From Bradysia coprophila (taxonomy: Eukaryota; Arthropoda; Insecta; Diptera; Sciaridae), in contig NW_023503572.1 in assembly GCF_014529535.1 (NCBI RefSeq), positions 248,001 to 312,000 of the forward strand: a stretch of DNA of 64,000 nt, given 5' to 3'. The notes below the pieces were generated by a model that saw only the letters and a list, made by a program, of their open reading frames with translations, had not been told where the DNA came from and searched no databases. Made by a program: the position numbers and the translations under genes. Positions 1 to 11,075 of this stretch are shown here, piece after piece; position 1 is the first letter of the stretch; every line of letters starts with the position of its first letter.

Positions 1-2
1 GG

Positions 3-2699
3 AAGGCTTTTAATGAAGCCAAAGGGAAATCGCCCGATAAGGTTGCCGCTAGAAGAGCTGCGCAAAGTATGTATAACAAATTCTTACGCAAGAGTAAAAG
101 GATCAAATTTCAACAATTTTGTAATACCGTTAACTCACACTCAGGAGCCTCCCGGCTATTTAAGTCTTTATCGAAAAACTCAACTAATCCTTTAGGATCA
201 TTAAAGCTTCCCTCGGGAGAATTTACGGATTCTACAGAAGCCACCCTTCAACATCTGCTAGAAGTACATTTTCCTGGTAGTACTACAGCCCCGACTCTAA
301 TCAATCATGATTCGTTATTATTGAATCCGTCCACAGATGACGATAATATGGCAATAGCCGAATCCATAGTATCCAAGGAAAAAATAACGTGGGCAATATC
401 TACATTCTCTCCTTTTAAGTCAGCAGGAGAAGATGAAATCTTCCCCGCCCTATTGCAATATGGTTCTGATTCGATGAACGATCACCTGAAAGAAATCTAT
501 ATTGCCAGTATTCGTTACCAACATATTCCCAAATGTTGGAGAGGAGTGCGCGTTGTATTTATACCCAAATTGGGGCAACAAACTTACACTGCAGCGAAAG
601 CATTCCGGCCGATCAGTCTTACTTCTTTCTTGTTAAAGACATTGGAGAAATTGATAGATCGCTACTTGAGAGATGGAATACTTAAAGAGTTTTGCATACA
701 CAGTCGTCAGTTTGCTTATCAGCCAAGAAGATCATCCGAAACCGCTCTGCATCACCTAGTGCATAGAATAGAAAAAGCATTTAACCAAGATGAGTTTGCT
801 CTTGGTTGCTTTATTGACATAGACGGAGCATTTAATAATATGATATTTGCTGCAATAAGGAAAGCATGTATCGCACATGGAATCAACCTTACTGTAACTG
901 TATGGATTATTAAAATGCTTAGGGATCGAATTGTATCCTCCTACCTTAATACTGCCAAAGTAAGCGTTTTCGTAAGCAAAGGCTGTCCTCAAGGGGGTAT
1001 TCTACCGCCTTTACTATACTGTTTGGTTAAAGACAGCTTACTATCTTTACTTAATAATGCTGGCTTTTACTCTCAAAGCTTTGCCGATGACCTCGCAATT
1101 CTCCTAGTAGGAATCTGCATCTCGACCCTGTCAAACTTGATGCAATCAGCACTAAAACTAGTTGAATCCTGGTGTCATAGTAGGGAGCAATCAGCGAACC
1201 CAGATAAAACGAGACTGATATTATTCACTCGTAAAAGGAAGGTTACAGGACTCAAAAAACCCAAATTTTTTGGCAAGGAAATCGATTTTTCCGAATTTGT
1301 AAAATTTTTGGGCGTCATATTAGACTCAAAACTATACTGGATCATCCATTCAGAATACGTCATTAAAAAAGCGGTAGCATCCCTATGGCAATGTCGCAGA
1401 TTATTTGGCAATGACTGGGGGATTAGCCCCAAAGTACTCCATTGGATTTACACAGCCATAGTAAGACCAAGACTATGTTATGGAGCAGTAGTCTGGTGGC
1501 CCAGATGCGAAGTGAAATCTGTTCAAACCCAACTGAGTAAATTACAAAGATTAGCATTAATTGGAATCACTTCCGCCATGAAAACTACCCCAACAGCAGC
1601 ACTCGAAGCACTATTGAACATAGAACCGCTACATATTCACATCAAGTCTCTTGCCAAGTCGTCCCTTTTAAGGTTCAAACAGTCTGAACTCTTGATCAAT
1701 GATGCCAATTTCGGGCACACTAAGTTGTGGTCAGCCATGTCCCAACAAATACCTGAAGTCAATATGCCCTGCGACTTAATCATCCCAACTTACAGATTCG
1801 AAAAATCATTTAAAGTAAATATACCGGATCGTAGTTTCTGGGATACCCCGAATGCAATTGCACACAATCACTTCTCGTGGTTCACTGATGGATCAAAAAA
1901 GGACGATCTAACCGGGTCGGGAATATTTTGCCCTAGCATAGCTAAAGAAATATCCGTGTCACTAGGAAATTTTTTAACAGTATTCACTACAGAAATTACT
2001 GGAATCATGGAATGCTGCAGAGAAATAATTAATAACCACGAAGCTAATGTCTCACCCATAAATATTTGCTCAGACAGTCAAGGTGCAATTAAAGCGATTA
2101 GCGGCTTTAAATTTTCATCTTCAATAGTCCTTGAATGTCGCGATACTCTAGAAGAACTATCTGGAAAACACCAAGTGTCACTTATTTGGGTTCCAGGGCA
2201 CACGAATGTCGCTGGTAACGAAAAAGCAGATGAACTAGCAAGATTAGCTTCTAGTACACCTTTCATAGGACCTGAGCCAGCAATGGCCTTATCATTCTCA
2301 ACACTTAATCGGCTCATTCTGAACAGTAAAACCAAAGAATTCAATAATTATTGGAATACCCTAGACTTTGCCAGACAGGCAAAAATATCGATCAGAATAA
2401 ACAACAAAAATTCGAAATACTGCCTGTCACTCGATCGGAATAACCTCAGAAGACTTGCCGGCATACTTACAGGTCACAATTCTCTAAAGAAACATCTCCA
2501 CACAATTGGGGTGGCAGACGATCCACACTGCGAAAAGTGTGGTGAAATCGAAAGCACAGAACACTTTCTTTGCGAATGCCCAGCATACATTATGGCTCGA
2601 TCACAGTATCTAGGTTCATACGTAACCAAGTACACCTCGATATGGAGTATCGCTCCATCAAACATCCTCAAATTTCTAAACAAGACTAAAAGAATATAA
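3..2699 (+). CDS. Non-LTR retrotransposon pol protein (RT + RNase H), 5' end outside window
   Basis: The frame is open from base 3 (22 codons before the first ATG at 69), so the true start and any endonuclease domain lie upstream of the window. Numbering from that ATG, reverse transcriptase motif A holds D250 (FIDIDGAF), motif B reads GCPQGG, and the catalytic FADD is at 338-341. RNase H follows with D607 (FTDGS), E642, D669 (CSDSQ) and H711 (VPGHTNVAGNEKADE). A Cys/His knuckle CX2CX7HX2C starts at C821. All catalytic residues are present and there is no internal stop, so the copy may be recent. RT followed by RNase H and a short-repeat 3' tail fits the I/R1/LOA group of LINEs; the exact clade is inference. 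It copies its RNA at a nicked chromosomal target. Confidence 0.93.
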   Translation, partial: KAFNEAKGKSPDKVAARRAAQSMYNKFLRKSKRIKFQQFCNTVNSHSGASRLFKSLSKNSTNPLGSLKLPSGEFTDSTEATLQHLLEVHFPGSTTAPTLINHDSLLLNPSTDDDNMAIAESIVSKEKITWAISTFSPFKSAGEDEIFPALLQYGSDSMNDHLKEIYIASIRYQHIPKCWRGVRVVFIPKLGQQTYTAAKAFRPISLTSFLLKTLEKLIDRYLRDGILKEFCIHSRQFAYQPRRSSETALHHLVHRIEKAFNQDEFALGCFIDIDGAFNNMIFAAIRKACIAHGINLTVTVWIIKMLRDRIVSSYLNTAKVSVFVSKGCPQGGILPPLLYCLVKDSLLSLLNNAGFYSQSFADDLAILLVGICISTLSNLMQSALKLVESWCHSREQSANPDKTRLILFTRKRKVTGLKKPKFFGKEIDFSEFVKFLGVILDSKLYWIIHSEYVIKKAVASLWQCRRLFGNDWGISPKVLHWIYTAIVRPRLCYGAVVWWPRCEVKSVQTQLSKLQRLALIGITSAMKTTPTAALEALLNIEPLHIHIKSLAKSSLLRFKQSELLINDANFGHTKLWSAMSQQIPEVNMPCDLIIPTYRFEKSFKVNIPDRSFWDTPNAIAHNHFSWFTDGSKKDDLTGSGIFCPSIAKEISVSLGNFLTVFTTEITGIMECCREIINNHEANVSPINICSDSQGAIKAISGFKFSSSIVLECRDTLEELSGKHQVSLIWVPGHTNVAGNEKADELARLASSTPFIGPEPAMALSFSTLNRLILNSKTKEFNNYWNTLDFARQAKISIRINNKNSKYCLSLDRNNLRRLAGILTGHNSLKKHLHTIGVADDPHCEKCGEIESTEHFLCECPAYIMARSQYLGSYVTKYTSIWSIAPSNILKFLNKTKRI

Positions 2700-2786
2700 A
2701 CGACCGTGGGTACGCACAACAGGCCCATCTGAGGCTTAGGTGCAGGCGTAAAAGCCACCCACTTATTCTATCTATCTATCTATCAC
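2700..2786 (+). mobile_element. 3' UTR and (TATC)n tail of the non-LTR element
   Basis: Directly after the stop come about 65 bases of untranslated sequence and then about four TATC/CTAT repeats, the usual tail of RNase H-bearing LINEs. The second, decayed element of this type at 28.2-29.7 kb ends in the same tetranucleotide. The 5' end is outside the window, so no target duplication can be checked. Confidence 0.75.
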
Positions 2787-4676
2787 CACTGTTACATTAA
2801 ATAAACATTAAACTTTAAAGTTAAAATTTGGTTTTGCTTGCGTTGCGGTCTTGTTATTGGTTGAAATAGTAGTTTCAGATGTGTTCGAATGAAACGGCGC
2901 GTAAATGGTTGAATGGTACGAACTCTATAACTTTGTCAACATGTGAAAAAGTGAGCAACTATTTGCTCGCTTTCTCACTTTTTTCAACTTACTATTTTCA
3001 GTCTGTTCACTCACTTTCTTCAAAACCACTTAAAACAGGTTGGAAACCATGTTAGATTTGTGAAATTTCGAAACTCTCCTTTTTTTCTAGTCTTGTACAT
3101 TATCATTTAGAAATGTTACCTCTGGAGTTAGTGTACGCAGAAACTTTGCGTCGACTCCAATCTACTTTTTGATTCCAAGTCTTTAGTATTACTTCTAGTT
3201 TCATCTGTATTTTATATTTTTTGAGGAAACTGAGACTCCTATTGCTGATTTCCAAAAACATAAAGTTTTCGATCACCATTTAATAACTCAGGATAACACA
3301 GGATACTGGTATATTTTCAGACTTCTAAGATTTCTAGAACCTAGAAGTTGAAGGACCCATAAGGAATGATCAGTTGATAGGAACTGACCTCTAATTACCT
3401 CAGTAATGACATAAATCCAGAAAAACATGAAAAAAATCCGACACAAATGCGATAAATCTATAGGTTCTAGAGCTGGGAAGACTATGGAACATCAGGAAGG
3501 TACTTAACACGAATGGAATGTATATGGAGCAGTTATTTATCACCATTTAAAACACTTCTGGTGTTAAATCGTCGAATTGAAAGTAGTTAAGTGCAAAAAT
3601 AAGGTTTTTTTTACGAGTTATACAAACTTTGGTATTGAAGGGCATCCACAACATCCTGAGCTAGTTTTGTGAGTAGGATTCAATTCTAAAATGATGTGGA
3701 CAGGCTATTTTTCGAAATTCATCACCAAAAATTAACTATGCGTTACTATTTTGCTCAGAAATAAATACTAAATAATGTTGGAAAATAACAGTCCTAGGAG
3801 TCGTGGAAATCCCGACTTATATCTCGACATCCAGATTCGAAAGGCACTGACTTAAGCTTTCCAAAAAGCCCTCATTTATTGAAATCAGTTTCGAATTGAC
3901 GGTGTGAGGGGAACTCAAAGTTTAGGAATTTTCCTGGTCATTTTTTGGGAAGATTCCTATATCGACGCCATTTTGTTTTACAAAAAAAAAAGTTGTTCCA
4001 CGAAATGTTGGTATTGAATCGGGCTTTCAAGGAAGAAAAGAATTTTTGAATAAAGTTGTCACGTTCGGGAGATATTTGATTTTTAATTTTTTCATATAAA
4101 CCGCTCAATCAAATGAGATAAAGAAAAAAATCGGAAAACTTAAAGCGAGCGGATTGACACAAGGGGCTGGACTACAACAGAAATCGGCACAAAAAATAAG
4201 GTTCTGCTTTTCAGTCAATTTTATCTGCCGATTTCTCTTGAACGTTACACATTTTTCTCAAGCCTTCCTGACTGAGTCATAGGAATTGTAAGAAGTAAGA
4301 TGGAGGTAACGGATGTCCTCAATGTCCTCCACATCTAAGTTTACGACAACATGCCGAAATCTGGATTCTTTCTGAATTTACAACCATTTTCTCACAAGCA
4401 ATTCATGATGATTCGAAAAGTACTGATGTGACGCAACAAAGTTCTAGTTGAGTTTGACGAATTTTAATTTTTAGAAACTTACTTGCGGAGTAACTTTGGC
4501 TTCGCGTAAAAACAGAGTACAAATTTCCCGAAAACTCACTGTCTTACCTACTTTTAGGTAAGAAAATCAACTATTTCTAGCAACTATATTCGTGACTTAT
4601 GCTCACTTTTCAACTTTTTCACTTTAAATTCTCCGTGAAATCCCTGTATATCTTTTCTTCTTGCAATATTTTCTGA
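2787..4676. other. Intergenic, nothing recognised
   Basis: AT-rich sequence with no coding-like frame and no repeat that I see elsewhere in the window. Confidence 0.6.
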
Positions 4677-4684
4677 GTTATGGG

Positions 4685-4836
4685 CAGTGCCGCACTGGCT
4701 CAAAAAAGCCCTTCGGGCGTTGCAACGCGTTGTAGGAAGATATTGTTCAAAAGGCCCTTCGCTGCCCCTTATCCATAAAAAAATCAAATAGCCATTCGGG
4801 AATCGCCCGAACGCCCATAGGGCCAGTCCGGCACTG
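4685..4836. mobile_element. hAT-type MITE with 8-bp target duplication
   Basis: The 152-bp unit begins CAGTGCCGCACTGGC and ends GCCAGTCCGGCACTG, near-perfect terminal inverted repeats of the CAGTG hAT type. The 8 bases GTTATGGG lie immediately on both sides (4677-4684 and 4837-4844), as expected for hAT integration. It has no coding capacity. The short minus-strand open frame across it is incidental. Confidence 0.85.
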
Positions 4837-4844
4837 GTTATGGG

Positions 4845-5573
4845 TCCTAGAGCTCAATAGTTAAAATGCTCATAGCTCTGAAATTAAAAGCTTTTATAAA
4901 AATTCCTTTAAATTAGTTTCTGAGAATTACGTCCTTGACATACCCTGAAAATTTCAGCCAAATTCACCGAGTAGTTCAAAATTTTCACCGTAACAAACTC
5001 ACAAAGGTTGGTAAAATTCATCTATTACAAAATGAATGAATACATACCTTATGAGGCGTGTGATAACTCGTTGAACTCATTTTTTTTAGTGTGAAATGAG
5101 CTTGTGTCACGGCCCTTCACTAACGTAGGGCAACAAAAGACTACATAAAGGCAGATATTTGATCCAACAACGGAGACATCTTCCTTTTTCGATTTTTTAT
5201 CTCAATGTTTATTACCATCCTATTTTTCTCACACTTCCACTGTCGTCAATCTATTTTTTATTATCATTCCTTTACATTTACATGGTTCGTAATATAAACG
5301 TAAATCCAAACGACAGTAGAAATGCGAGAAAAGAATATAAATCGAATTAATCTTTTAACGGTTACGCTCATAGCACCATACACTCTTTAACAATAAACGG
5401 TCACACCAAAAACACAGAATACCAACTTAAACAACATTTTGCTATTTAAAATATTTTCAACGTACACTCATTCACAAAAGCGGCGATGACATCATAATTC
5501 TGGTTTCCATGAAATTTCACAGAAAAATGTTGAATGATCTCATATATGTTTTGGATTTATTTGTAGGCACGCA
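4845..5573. other. Intergenic, upstream of the tetraspan gene
   Basis: AT-rich, with no recognisable gene or repeat. The last part is the presumed promoter-proximal region of the gene at 5713. Confidence 0.5.
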
Positions 5574-5618
5574 TATATATTTATAGCCGTGAGAAATATT
5601 ATACAACGCACATCAGTT
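5574..5618 (+). promoter_or_regulatory. Putative TATA box and initiator
   Basis: A TATATATTTATAG stretch (5574-5586) is followed about 31-35 bases later by an insect initiator-like TCAGTT (5613-5618, A at 5615). The gene's ATG is at 5713, giving a 5' UTR of roughly 100 bases. This is motif-based inference only. Confidence 0.5.
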
Positions 5619-5712
5619 GTATTGCAGTCTCCGCGCAACCGTTCGATTGACAAGATCAAAAAAGAATATCTTACTCTCCGTATAAAAAAATCAAAATATT
5701 TACGTTACGAAA

Positions 5713-6273
5713 ATGGGTCTCTTGAGTTTCTTACCAAAAGTTAATAACTTTCTATGTTGCTTAAGTTTGCACACCGGATTGATTATTTCCGGCATCAGTT
5801 TCTTGGTGTGGAATATTTTGATTATTTTGCAAAATGAGGACATCATTAATCTAAAGGTTAAAGGTATGGTGAAGCAACTAAAAGTGAGAAAAAAAATGGT
5901 ACGCATTTAAATTTGAATTCTATTACAAGGCTACGACCATTATGGAGGTGCTGATACCACTACCGTCTGTGCTATTGCAATAATCTTTTCGATTTGTTTA
6001 TTGATTGGAATATCACAGGTTTGTGTTTTAAAATGATTCCTTCGATGACTTTGTTACTCAATCAAAATAATTTTGTCTCCGCAGCACAATAAATTCTTCT
6101 TGACCATTTGTGTATGGTTCCTCTTCGCACTCATCGTCTTCGGCATTGTTCTCACCGTGAAGGCATTTATCAATGAAGATCACAAAACAGGATCCATTCT
6201 ACTCGTCACCGTTCTTCTCGAATTTTACGTTCTGATTTGTGCTAATTCTTACTTGGAAGCCATCGGAGGCTAA
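5713..6273 (+). CDS. Small four-transmembrane insect protein, DUF4728-like, three exons
   Basis: Three exons join in frame: 5713-5863, 5930-6018 and 6085-6273 (introns of 66 bp, GTATGG..CAAG, and 66 bp, GTTTGT..CGCAG). The other donor at 5857 would bring a stop in exon 2, which decides the choice. The product is 142 residues with four hydrophobic helices: about 18-40 (after CCLSLHTG), 64-80, 84-106 and 115-135. A cysteine pair followed by SLxTG at the start of helix 1, ~140 residues and four helices match the small insect DUF4728 membrane proteins, whose function is unknown. A TATA/initiator pair lies upstream and a poly(A) signal downstream. The structure looks intact; the family name is from pattern recognition. 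Confidence 0.8.
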
Positions 6274-6325
6274 GCACATTATGTACAAACAAACATTTCT
6301 TTTTATATAAACTCAATATTTTAAC

Positions 6326-6331
6326 AATAAA
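6326..6331 (+). terminator. Poly(A) signal AATAAA of the tetraspan gene
   Basis: AATAAA lies 53 bases after the stop codon of the gene ending at 6273. Confidence 0.6.
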
Positions 6332-6500
6332 ACTAATTTTAAAATCGTACAGTCTGTTTATACTTTTTTGAACATGACCCGAATATTAACGAACCTACAA
6401 GTCTACGCCCGATGATGTAATGCTGCTATACTGGTTATATAATGTAAATGTTGCCTCTTCTTTTGAACCGTTCTTATTACACGAATTGTATACAGCAAAA

Positions 6501-6830
6501 TATTAACTTTTGATATGTTGTAGAGGAAGTTGTGGGCATCACTTTGTCCATGGAAGTGATGGTCTGGGGGTCATCTATATTGGAATGTGATTATAGCAGT
6601 CAAGTTAATTTGTCTTATAGTAGTAGATTTAGGCCAAAATGTATGTTCCGTTGATCAGAATTAATGCATTATGTTTCGTATAAATTATTGTTTCGCCTGA
6701 GATCGTGTTCCAGATTGCTGTAGACTTTAATAATCTATGTGTTGAGCGTCAAACAATTAACTGTTAGCATATTGTAGAAGAAGTTGTGGGGATAATTTAT
6801 GTCCATGGAAATGGGGGTCTGGAGGTCACC
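6501..6830. repeat. Diverged direct duplication of ~75 bp
   Basis: Two stretches (about 6501-6576 and 6756-6830) share an ordered block: GTAGA(G/A)GAAGTTGTGGG, then GTCCATGGAA, then GGTCTGG and a GGTCA(T/C)C end. They sit ~255 bp apart in non-coding DNA. The rest of 6332-7082 shows nothing I recognise. Confidence 0.6.
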
Positions 6831-7082
6831 TAAGGGCGTGGGAGGAAGGTTTTTCATCTAAACATCTAAAATGACTGCACAATGATGCAACAATTTGTTA
6901 TCAAACAAAAAAAGCAGTTTCCTGCTATGAATGCATCAAATTGACTCATGCAAAATGTGGTGAAATTGACGACTCGCTAATGGGAGGGATTGAATGGAAA
7001 CGTGGATGCCAATAATAGGGTGGATCGTATTTTCATTTTGTTTTTATTTTAAAAGGCCTGGCCCCAGGCTGTACTTAGAATT

Positions 7083-8126
7083 GACCAAGGAATCCGAAAC
7101 AGCAAAAAAAAATGTCAAAAATTAATTTTTCCCTTGCCTCTAGGCTGATTTTGATTTTCGGGGTAGTAGCATGAAATTGCACACATTGCTGACTGATATC
7201 TCTGGCTATTGGTATTAGAAGGCATTTCTGGTAACTGAAGTTAATAGCTGAGGAGTCCAGCTATGAAATACCATAACAACGTTGTTGACCTCGCCTTCAC
7301 TCGGGCAGTGTAAGTCTGTCAGTGTTCACAACTAAGACTTTTCGACCAAAAATTTCAACTTTATTTGCAAATAAAATCGACAAATCATACCAAAATATGT
7401 CGTGAAGGTATGCCGTGTAAGGTATGTCTGAACAGGTAATCTCATAGAGAATCCATTCCACAGAAGTTTGTTGAAAACGAGTTTAAAAAACTCACAGGAG
7501 CTCTGTTTTTGAAGCCAATGTTGGCAATTTTTTGTTAGAATAAAAAAAGTCAAATGGAAAAAATGCAAATTAAAAGGTTCTAAACTGGAGAAATTGATAG
7601 TTTTATACCTATTCAACCTAAATAACACTTTTCTGAACAAATAGACGTAAATTCGTCGATTTTTGTTTATTTGACTTTTTCACTCTAACAAAAAATTGCC
7701 AACTTTGTGCTTCAAAAACAGAGCTCCTGTGAGTTTTTTAAATTCGTTATCATCAAACTTCTCTGCAATGGATTCTCTACGAAATTACCTGTTCAGACAT
7801 ACCTCACACGATATATTATGTCATGATTTGCTGATTTTATTTGCAAATAAAGTTGTAATTTTTGGTCGAAAAGTCTTAGTTGTGAACACTGACAGAGTTA
7901 CTCTGCCCGAGTGAAAGCGAAGGTCAACCACGTCGTTATGGTATTTCATAGCTGGACTCCTCAGCTATTAACTACAGTTATCAGTAATGCCTTCTAATAC
8001 CAATAGCCAGAGATATCAGTCAGCAATGTGTGCAATTTCATGCTGCTACCCCGAAAATCAAAATCAGCCTACAGGCAAGGGAAAAATAATTAAAAAAATT
8101 TTTTTGCTGTTTCGGATTCCTTGGTC
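7083..8126. repeat. 1.04-kb foldback (inverted repeat) with ~470-bp arms
   Basis: The left arm 7083-7555 is matched in reverse by 7668-8126, from GACCAAGGAATCCGAAACAG to CTGTTTCGGATTCCTTGGTC, around a ~110-base loop. The arms differ by scattered substitutions. Open frames on opposite strands (minus 7640-7332, plus 7696-7914) are the same arm read twice and are not convincing proteins. No target duplication was seen at the edges, so this could be a foldback transposon or an inverted local duplication. Confidence 0.8.
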
Positions 8127-8478
8127 CTTCGCCTTCGGCTCATGCAATAACTCCCCAAGTGTCTAAATAAACATGTGGACAGAGGTGAATAATCTACAAT
8201 TATTCTATATGATTCGATTTGCACGTCTGCTCCGTACGACTTTCAATTAAATCCTGTCTTTCCGGTCTTTCTGGCAACGATCTATTGATCGTAGATAATA
8301 AGGATCGTTCAAAGAATCGTTCTTCAAAATAATGTTGCTCGATTGATTCGCGTTCGCAACACTTCTGTTCCAATGGATGGATTGTCTACACCTGATGATT
8401 AGCCGTATCGAATTTTGAGAATATTAAGGTCCAAGGGCACAATAGCATGTGTGCGGAAAACAGAGATAATCGAAAACT

Positions 8479-8727
8479 GTGTCCGGGCATGTGGTTGATG
8501 GATCCGGGGGAGCCCGGGAAGAAGTCTACCCGGACGACTTTGAGCTTCCGATGGTGATATATCGAAAAGTTGAGAGTATCTTTGAAAACAATGTTTATGT
8601 GGAATGTAGAGCGTTGAAAACTGTACAAACCTGCCGGTGGTGGTCCAAAGGTAGTCCCTGTCGAGATTGCCTAATGCTCAAAACAAACGAGGCATTGAAA
8701 ACGTGTTTTGGTCCTAGTTTTCATTGA
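8479..8727 (+). pseudogene. Coding-like fragment, unidentified
   Basis: An open frame of 82 codons starts with a TTG or ATG-less context inside a longer non-coding stretch (8127-8758). It has cysteines in the order VECRALK..QTCRWW..SPCRDCLML..LKTCFG and a balanced composition, unlike the AT-rich surroundings. I do not recognise a family. Its 3' part (8674-8724) recurs inverted at 10012-10062, so it may be a piece of a dispersed repeat rather than a gene. Confidence 0.25.
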
Positions 8728-10062
8728 CAGATGCAGCAATCGCGATTTTGAATAGAAACATAGCTAACACCGACCCGTACGAAACACCTATTCGTATCAA
8801 AAGCCTTTAATGTGAAACTCTTCATTTCTCTTACTTCATTTTCTTCTCTGCTGAAAAACTATTCTCCCTTTAAAATCACTTGCATTATCCACTCTTTGCC
8901 TTGTTATCATATACAACTAAATTGCCGGAGGCAATATAGACAGCCCCGTACGAAGACAAATTTCATAAATTCCTATTTAAACAGCTATATACCGCTATAT
9001 TTAACTATATTTCACTATAAATAAACATTTCACAGATAAATATATGCTATTATATAGCTATATATGCCTGTATATAGCTCAATATAGCTGTATATAGGTA
9101 TATATAGATGTCCGTATATGGAATCCCTGAAACCCCACACACATAACAAATTATTTCCATGTTGACAGAAACTCTCTAAGTATCATTTTTCCCAAGATAT
9201 TTCTATTTTACTAAAATCCAATATGGCCGCCGGCAGCCATTTTGTTAGGAGACCGGAAATAGTACCGACGCTTTACATTCGTTAATACCTTTCAAACAAA
9301 AAAAAATTCATGAAATTCGGTCAAAATTTACTCGAGATATTCTCAAAATACACCACGTTCCCTGTACTTCCGAGTAGCCAGATAAGAGCTCACTCCAAGA
9401 GACCTAGCTCACGCTCCGGAGAACATAATTTCATTTTTTTTTCTCTGATTGGTACGGTCAATACCTATCTAATAAAGCTAAAACAGACGAAATATGTTCA
9501 AATGTAGCCGACCTACAAGCAAAAACTGCTTGCCGCCCTGTGCCTGTTCCACACCAAGGGGTCTAACTCACGAGTCGGTCATCCGATTTCCATAAACTTT
9601 TTTTTGTCGATCGGTATTGTAAATACCTTTTACACTTACAAGTGTAACGTTTAAATGTCCGGAGATATCTTCGAAAAACCGTAAAGCACTTATTGGGCCA
9701 CAGCTCGGGAGGGGTCGATCCAAAATCACTCATCTTCGAACTTAGCCTGTCTTTTGACATTACCAAACGGGAAATTTTTTTTTTTCAAAATCGGATGCGT
9801 TTTACTCAAGTTATCGTGCAGACAGACAGACGGACAGACGGACAGACGGACATTTTTTTTTTCGCGGATTTAGACAACCACAATAGGTTTCCCCTTACTC
9901 AGGGAGTCCAATTCGACGTGTTACAAACGTATGCGTAAACCTATAAGACCCCAGTACTTCGTACGGGTCTAAAAAGTTCTAACTTCATTTGACAGTTTCG
10001 AAAATTTCGTCATGAAAAATAGGACCAAAACACGTTTTCAATGCCTCGTTTGTTTTGAGCAT
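8674..10062. repeat. 51-bp inverted pair flanking a Helentron-like element
   Basis: Bases 8674-8724 and 10012-10062 are near-identical in opposite orientation (core ACAAACGAGGCATTGAAAAC). They bracket the 1.2-kb element at 8759-9970. Confidence 0.75.
8759..9970 (-). mobile_element. Helentron-associated (DINE-1-like) element, family A, copy A1
   Basis: This non-autonomous element recurs at 34.4, 40.4 and 41.4 kb. The left end CATAGCTAACACCGACCCG carries a subterminal inverted repeat (GACCCGTACGAA) 13-14 bases in. The right end on the complementary strand is the hairpin AGACCCGTACGAAGTACT-GGGGTCT, then the core GTTTGTAACACGTCGAATTG, then a (GTCY)n microsatellite (9820-9850 as GACGGACA). A TATA/GCTATATA-rich tract lies at 8990-9120. 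There is no target duplication and both edges abut T runs on the element strand, as for Helentrons. The short open frames inside are not genes. Confidence 0.75.
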
Positions 10063-10091
10063 AACATCGAAAATTCAACCTTTTGGTTTTT

Positions 10092-11075
10092 AGCCCCGTA
10101 CGAAGTACAAAGGGGCTTATAGGATTACGATGCCGTGTGTAATTGATGGAATTCGAAGCAGACGGTAAGGGCAAAGTGTTTGCCTATGTTCATAGATGAC
10201 GAATCTGCAATAAAAATTTTGTCTGTCCGTCTGTCCGTCTGTCACGTCAATATCTTGAGTAAATCAAATCCGATTTCAAAAATAGTCGAAATAGTGAGGC
10301 TAAGTTCGAAGATGGGCATATTCGGGTCGGCCCTTCGTGAGTTAGGGCCACCTAAGTGATTTAAGGTCTTTTGGTGATATTTATGGCAAAATAAACGATG
10401 GAAATGTAAATGACACGGCAAATAATAGGTATTGTCAATGCCAATCCAGGAAAAAAAAAGTTTTTTAAAATCGGGTGAGTGGACCGTGAGTTAGGGCCTT
10501 AGAAGTGAAATGCTACTAGGGCCCTATGTGTATTTTACATATAACTCGAGCGAATTTCATCCGTTTTTCTTAATTTTTGTTTCATTTGGGAGGTAATCAA
10601 AGGCCGAATAGAATGTAGTTGAAAAAAAATTAAATTTGGGTCCTTGGACTGAGGCCACTACTAGGGCCCTATGTGTATTTTACATATAACTCGAGCAAAT
10701 TTCATCCGTTTTTCGTAATTTTTGTTTCATTTGGAAGGTAATCAAAGGCCGAATAGAATGTAGTTGAAAAAAATTTTAAATTTGGGTCCTCGGACTGAGG
10801 CCGATACTAGGCCCTTCAAAAAAATAAAATTTTTAGGGCGATTGGAAATTTTTGTTTCATTTGAAAGGAACGTCGTACGGGGCTTCGTAATTGCGCTATG
10901 CGCAATTTGTAAGATGTACACATTACATAATAATTTTACTTTAACTACATTAACCGGCGCAATAGGCTTACGGTCAAAGTAGGGTGACAGACGCACTAGG
11001 GTCACGTACGCAATAGATATACGGGTTTGTACGGGGCTCAGTCGCAGCAAACGCTCCGACTGTTCTGATGGCTCG
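10092..11075 (+). mobile_element. Helentron-associated element, family B, copy B1
   Basis: It starts with the hairpin AGCCCCGTACGAAGTAC-AAAGGGGCT, followed by a (GTCY)n run at ~10220-10242. Two ~144-bp direct units follow (about 10517-10660 and 10661-10805), then the palindromic block ATTGCGCTATGCGCAAT and the subterminal GTACGGGGCT (11031-11040). The other end is GCTCCGACTGTTCTGATGGC. Both edges lie in T runs. It is non-coding. Reverse copy B2 is at 25613. Confidence 0.75.

Noticed and set aside
13..195. Plus-strand ATG frame at the left edge
   Set aside because: It overlaps the retrotransposon pol frame in another phase.
5857..5863. Alternative donor GTTAAAG at 5857 for the tetraspan gene
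   Set aside because: It changes the phase and brings a stop in exon 2, whereas the donor GTATGG at 5864 keeps all three exons open.
7332..7914. Two opposite open frames of 102 and 72 codons
   Set aside because: They are the same foldback arm read on each strand and show no family resemblance.
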